Source: Epiperipatus broadwayi (Eukaryota; Onychophora; Udeonychophora; Euonychophora; Peripatidae). From it: a DNA stretch of 64,000 nt. This document shows positions 60,808 through 64,000 of the stretch, piece after piece (positions within the stretch are counted from its first letter, which is position 1; the number at the start of each line of letters is the position of its first letter). Made by a program: the position numbers and the translations under genes. The notes under the pieces are model-generated. The model ran no database searches and was not told the origin of the DNA. It saw only the letters and a program-made list of their open reading frames with translations. Where the stretch lies: the NCBI GenBank assembly GCA_028023455.1, contig JAQFVV010006246.1, positions 151,501 to 215,500 on the forward strand. The letters are read 5' to 3'.

Positions 60808-61644
60808 TCAGACATGTTACCTTACTTAGTTGTTATACGTCTTAGACTTACTTAATATTGTCATTTAAAATACCATTTACTTATTCATGCAGAGATTTTT
60901 TTTTTTTGAAAGTGAAGTGAAAATCAAAATAAATTGTAATCGCATTAAATTTTATAAACCTTATCAATGTGTGCTTGGATCATTATCCATTAAGATGTAT
61001 ATTTGATATGGACATTGTCTTGTCGACTGGCGCCCTTCTCAAATAAATTTGTTGCCATCTCTCATATCGGATATCAAATAAACCAAACTATAGTAGATGA
61101 TCAAAATAACAATGTATGCATAGTGAGCCAAAATAATTTTTAAACATGACTTACGTATATTTTGCTCACATTTTTTTATATATATACTTGTATTAATGTA
61201 AATGCATTTTTTAGTTGTTTCAGGTGTCAGAGAAAGCCAGGTCAAGCTGTAAGTGTGTTATTTTAATTATATTGGGACAAAATAGCAGTGATATTTTAAT
61301 GAAATATAACAATAAATAAAGTGAGGAGACTAATATGTAGTATAAATATTAAAGACAGACACGGCAGGATTTTATATATATATATTTTCATGTACAAACA
61401 GATACATATATGCATAGGGTTAAGATAGGACCTCGTAAGGTAGGCAAAGTTAAATTTCTGAAAACATATAAATAAAACAGATAGTTGGAACTTAGAATAG
61501 TGACTTATTTTAGAAAAAAATAATTTTTTTTTTGTGTTAATAACTAGTATAAAAATATACTTATCCAGATTGTTTATTAAAAGACAAACACATTTTCCAC
61601 ACAAAGTGAATGTTATATAACAAAATAGCCAATATTAGGCAAAA

Positions 61645-62738
61645 ATGGACCAACCGAAGAAAGTTGCAGATTATGACAGCGATGAGGAGGTAATGCTCAA
61701 CCTTCCAAATACAGCAACATCGACTCATAGTGACCAAGAAAACAATGTGAAAGATCTCATCACAGAAATGAGACAAGAAAACAAAATGATGATGAACATG
61801 TTAAAACAATTCATGATATGACATCACAAAGACTGGACCGTTTGGAGGAAAACATGGCACTCCACCAACATACTATTGTAACAAAAGTATTGCCAGACGA
61901 GGATACTCACTTTAAATGGCAACCCCAACAGAAGCAAGATGATACACAACTTAAATCATTGATAGATAATGAATTAGGAAAGGATATGCATGCCTTGGAC
62001 GTGTCAGTCAAGCATCAAATACAGGAGGGAGAAGAAAATGGACAGATGAAGGTGGATAAAGAGGAAATGAACATTCATCAACAGATGAATCCAATCCAGG
62101 CACAACAAGGCAACCAAATCCTTATGCCAATAATAATTAATCCGGTAACATCTCCTGTGGCAAAATTCGTACATATACAATGTTTTAGAGGGGAACCAGG
62201 GGGAAACCCTAGACACCACCTAGACAGTCTCAAAATATTTTTTCAATTTCAGAATATGACAGAACAAGAAAAAGTGGTGATCTCCAGTCATCATTTAAAA
62301 GAGTCTGCCAGAGACTGGTGGAACACTCTGTCTATACAACCACAAACATTTATGGAATATGAGAATGCAATGTTGTCAATGTATTGGAGTGTAGAGCGGC
62401 AGGAAGGTTTGATGTATTCCATAATGCATGAAAGATATCCAGCTAACCATCAAGAGACTTATGCTCAGTTTTTTGTTAGGCAGGTAAATCGAATTAAAGC
62501 CCTAAGTGCATTCAATTATCCAGAAATGCAGATAGTAAGGATGATTAGGCACAACATGCCACCCTGGATAAGGAAAATATTAATAGGCACTCAAATGCAA
62601 GATATTCAAGGCACGATTCGGATACTAACTGACCTTGACTATGGAAACATAGAAGAAAACCAAAATGATAGGGTCATGAACCCGTCCAAAAGTACAAGGC
62701 AGTATATACCACCAGATCCTGGGAAATATAGGCATTAA
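61645..62738 (+). pseudogene. Gag-like protein of element C, in two overlapping frames
   Basis: First frame 61645-61821 (MDQPKKVADYDSDEEVMLN, then a coiled-coil start) ends in TGA that overlaps the ATG of the second frame (61818-62738) as ATGA. The frames differ by one base, and the second frame is open upstream of its ATG in a coiled-coil-like register, so they were probably one gene. The second frame holds the capsid core: FRGEPGGNPRHHLDSLKIFF, SSHHLKESARDWWNTL (WW at residues 167-168), YAQFFVRQVNRIKALSAF, and the tail YIPPDPGKYRH shared with element A. No CCHC knuckle. The larger frame of 306 codons is intact and may still be translated. Confidence 0.82.
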
Positions 62739-62970
62739 AATAGATACATAACTTGTTAGATTAAAACAACACGGACTCGTTTTAAGATATAGCAGATTGA
62801 ATTATGGATAAACTGTTAGTTATTTAGTAAAAGAAAAAAACTGTTAGTCAGTAACAAGTTAAATTTTACACCAAATAAAGAGTAGGCTTGAACTCACCTG
62901 GCACAAATTCTTACCTCTGACCTGAAGCAACAGCATTTTTTTTTAAACATTTTTTTTTTGCTCACTAACT
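62739..62970 (+). other. Non-coding 3' internal region of element C
   Basis: Short stretch between the gag stop and the polypurine tract. No coding sequence. Confidence 0.65.
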
Positions 62971-62979
62971 ATTGGGAAA
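62971..62979 (+). other. Polypurine tract of element C
   Basis: ATTGGGAAA directly before the 3' LTR, like ACAGGGAAA of element A. Confidence 0.6.
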
Positions 62980-64000
62980 TGAAGCAATGGATCTGAAGTC
63001 CAATCCATGCTTCACATCTTCCTATAAACTTGATTAATATTGTAAACCTAAATTAAGTTTATAGGCCAATATCAGCAGGGTTTTGCATTACAGCTAAAAT
63101 TAATTACGTTTATTAAATTTGTATTTGCTTGTTCTTTTAAATAAATTCCATTGTAACATTAAATTGCTGTTAAAAATATTACTTGTGAAAACCGTTTAGT
63201 CAAACATATATATACGTCAAGCATATATATATGAGTTAATGCAAAATTCTGCTGAAATAAAACGCTTATTGTATTAAAAGAAATAAGAATGTATTTTACT
63301 TTTAAATCTTGTTCAAATATTTAGTATGATTTGATTTTGAGATAAGCCCACCAACATTTTTTAAAGAATGTATATTTTTAATTAGTTAAGCCCATTCAAG
63401 TCAAATTAAAGATAGCCTTCTCTTTCTTTTTTTTAATTAATAAAATCCCAAAGTTTAAAGAAAGAAATTTAGAGTAAAAAAATAAAAGTTATTTTAGAAG
63501 GTGTTACTTTGAAACAAAGGAGCATGGGGAGGCTTATCAAGATCTCAGATCATACAAACAATAGAAGGTAGCTGACAGAGAGGGTATAAATAAAAGGGAG
63601 AACAAAAGATCAGATTCAGATTTTCCTTTTTGAAAAAGGTTCATTCAGATTTTCCTTTTTGGGAAAGAGCAGTCATTCAGATTTTCCTTTTTGAAAAAAA
63701 GTCAGTCAATCAGAGTTTCCTTTTGGGACAAGCATTCAGTTTTTTTTTCCTTTTGGAAAAGATCATGATTCAGATTTTCCTTTTTGAAAAAGGTCAGTCA
63801 ATCAGAGTTTCCTTTTGGAAAAAGATTGTGCATTCAGATTTTCCTTTTTGGGAAAGAGCAGTCATTCAGATTTTCCTTTTGGAAAAGATCAGTCATTCAG
63901 ATTTTCCTTTTGGAAAAGATTATTCGTTCAGAGTATTCTTGCGGGCTGTCAGATTGCTCCGTGGAGAACTTTAGAAATTTTGCTGTTGCCTGTTGTGATT
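62980..64000 (+). repeat. 3' LTR of element C, cut by the window end
   Basis: Matches 56958 onward but lacks the 750-bp segment (junction at 63038/63039) and the SINE (junction 63318/63319). TATA box at 63585-63592; minisatellite at 63615-63930. Confidence 0.9.

Larger units (their letters stand above)
58978..61644 (+). other. Long untranslated leader of element C
   Basis: 2.7 kb without coding sequence. PBS-like TGGCGTCCATCGTGTGGC at 59002-59019. AGATTTTTTTTTCC-type poly(T) runs recur near 58980, 59489, 60092 and 60895. Tandem repeats at 60135-60246 and tRNA-like doublets at 60628-60807 are listed separately. Antisense open frames at 59760-59990, 61039-61245 and 61296-61776 have no family features. 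Confidence 0.65.
56958..64000 (+). mobile_element. LTR retrotransposon element C, gag only (right end outside window)
   Basis: 5' LTR 56958-58977 and 3' LTR from 62980 to the window end share TGAAGCAATGGATC starts. The inside is 4,002 bp. The left flank is a TA repeat. PBS-like TGGCGTCCA follows the LTR by 24 bases and ATTGGGAAA precedes the 3' LTR. Gag is related to element A in both core and C-terminal tail, and both LTRs end CTGACTGT(T/C)ACA, so A and C belong to one family. No pol. Confidence 0.9.

Overview
This window is animal (eukaryotic) genomic DNA. It is very AT-rich, roughly three quarters A+T by eye. It contains no convincing host gene. Almost everything recognisable is transposable-element sequence in stages of decay: Penelope-like elements (PLEs) with GIY-YIG endonuclease, non-LTR retrotransposons, LTR retrotransposons, a hAT-type miniature element, fold-back elements, a tRNA-derived SINE and a satellite with telomere-like CCCTAA blocks. 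CCCTAA/TTAGGG-type repeats together with GIY-YIG PLEs suggest a non-insect metazoan. A mollusc or another lophotrochozoan, or a cnidarian, would fit, but the sequence alone does not settle this.

Layout. 1-3395: a PLE (PLE1) preceded by an inverted and a direct partial copy of its own 3' end, the usual pseudo-LTR arrangement. 3403-6702: an RTE-like LINE with endonuclease and reverse transcriptase, broken by one frameshift and three stops. 6703-13493: AT-rich, nearly featureless, one weak exon candidate. 13494-20881: LTR element A (LTRs about 2.55 kb, decayed gag only). 20882-26159: AT-rich. 26160-26418: fold-back element. 27640-29560: old LINE remnant on the minus strand, split by a hAT-type MITE. 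30223-31656: second PLE (PLE2, minus). 31667-38990: satellite with phased CCCTAA blocks, interrupted by two fold-back insertions. 38991-43026: AT-rich. 43027-44493: four units of a 407-408 bp repeat, each with a hammerhead ribozyme. 44600-48085: fold-back elements, TA microsatellites, PLE3 remnant, LINE remnant. 48517-53297: LTR element B (1,356-bp LTRs nearly identical, gag only). 53298-56957: AT-rich, with a half copy of a fold-back element. 56958-64000: LTR element C (2,020-bp 5' LTR, gag only, 3' LTR runs off the window).

The main find is the 43.0-44.5 kb array. Each unit has the complete hammerhead core (CUGANGA, GAAA, cleavable C), a perfect 6-bp stem I, a short stem II and a short stem III. 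Three of four units keep the conserved core; one has lost G8. The spacing between cleavage sites is 407-408 nt. This matches the known organisation of animal retrozymes: small non-autonomous elements that make circular RNAs and are thought to use PLE machinery. PLEs with degenerate hammerhead-like hairpins at their ends lie in the same window, so possible helper and passenger occur together.

The second theme is three LTR elements that encode only Gag, without zinc knuckle or pol. All three sit inside TA microsatellites. They must depend on enzymes supplied from elsewhere.
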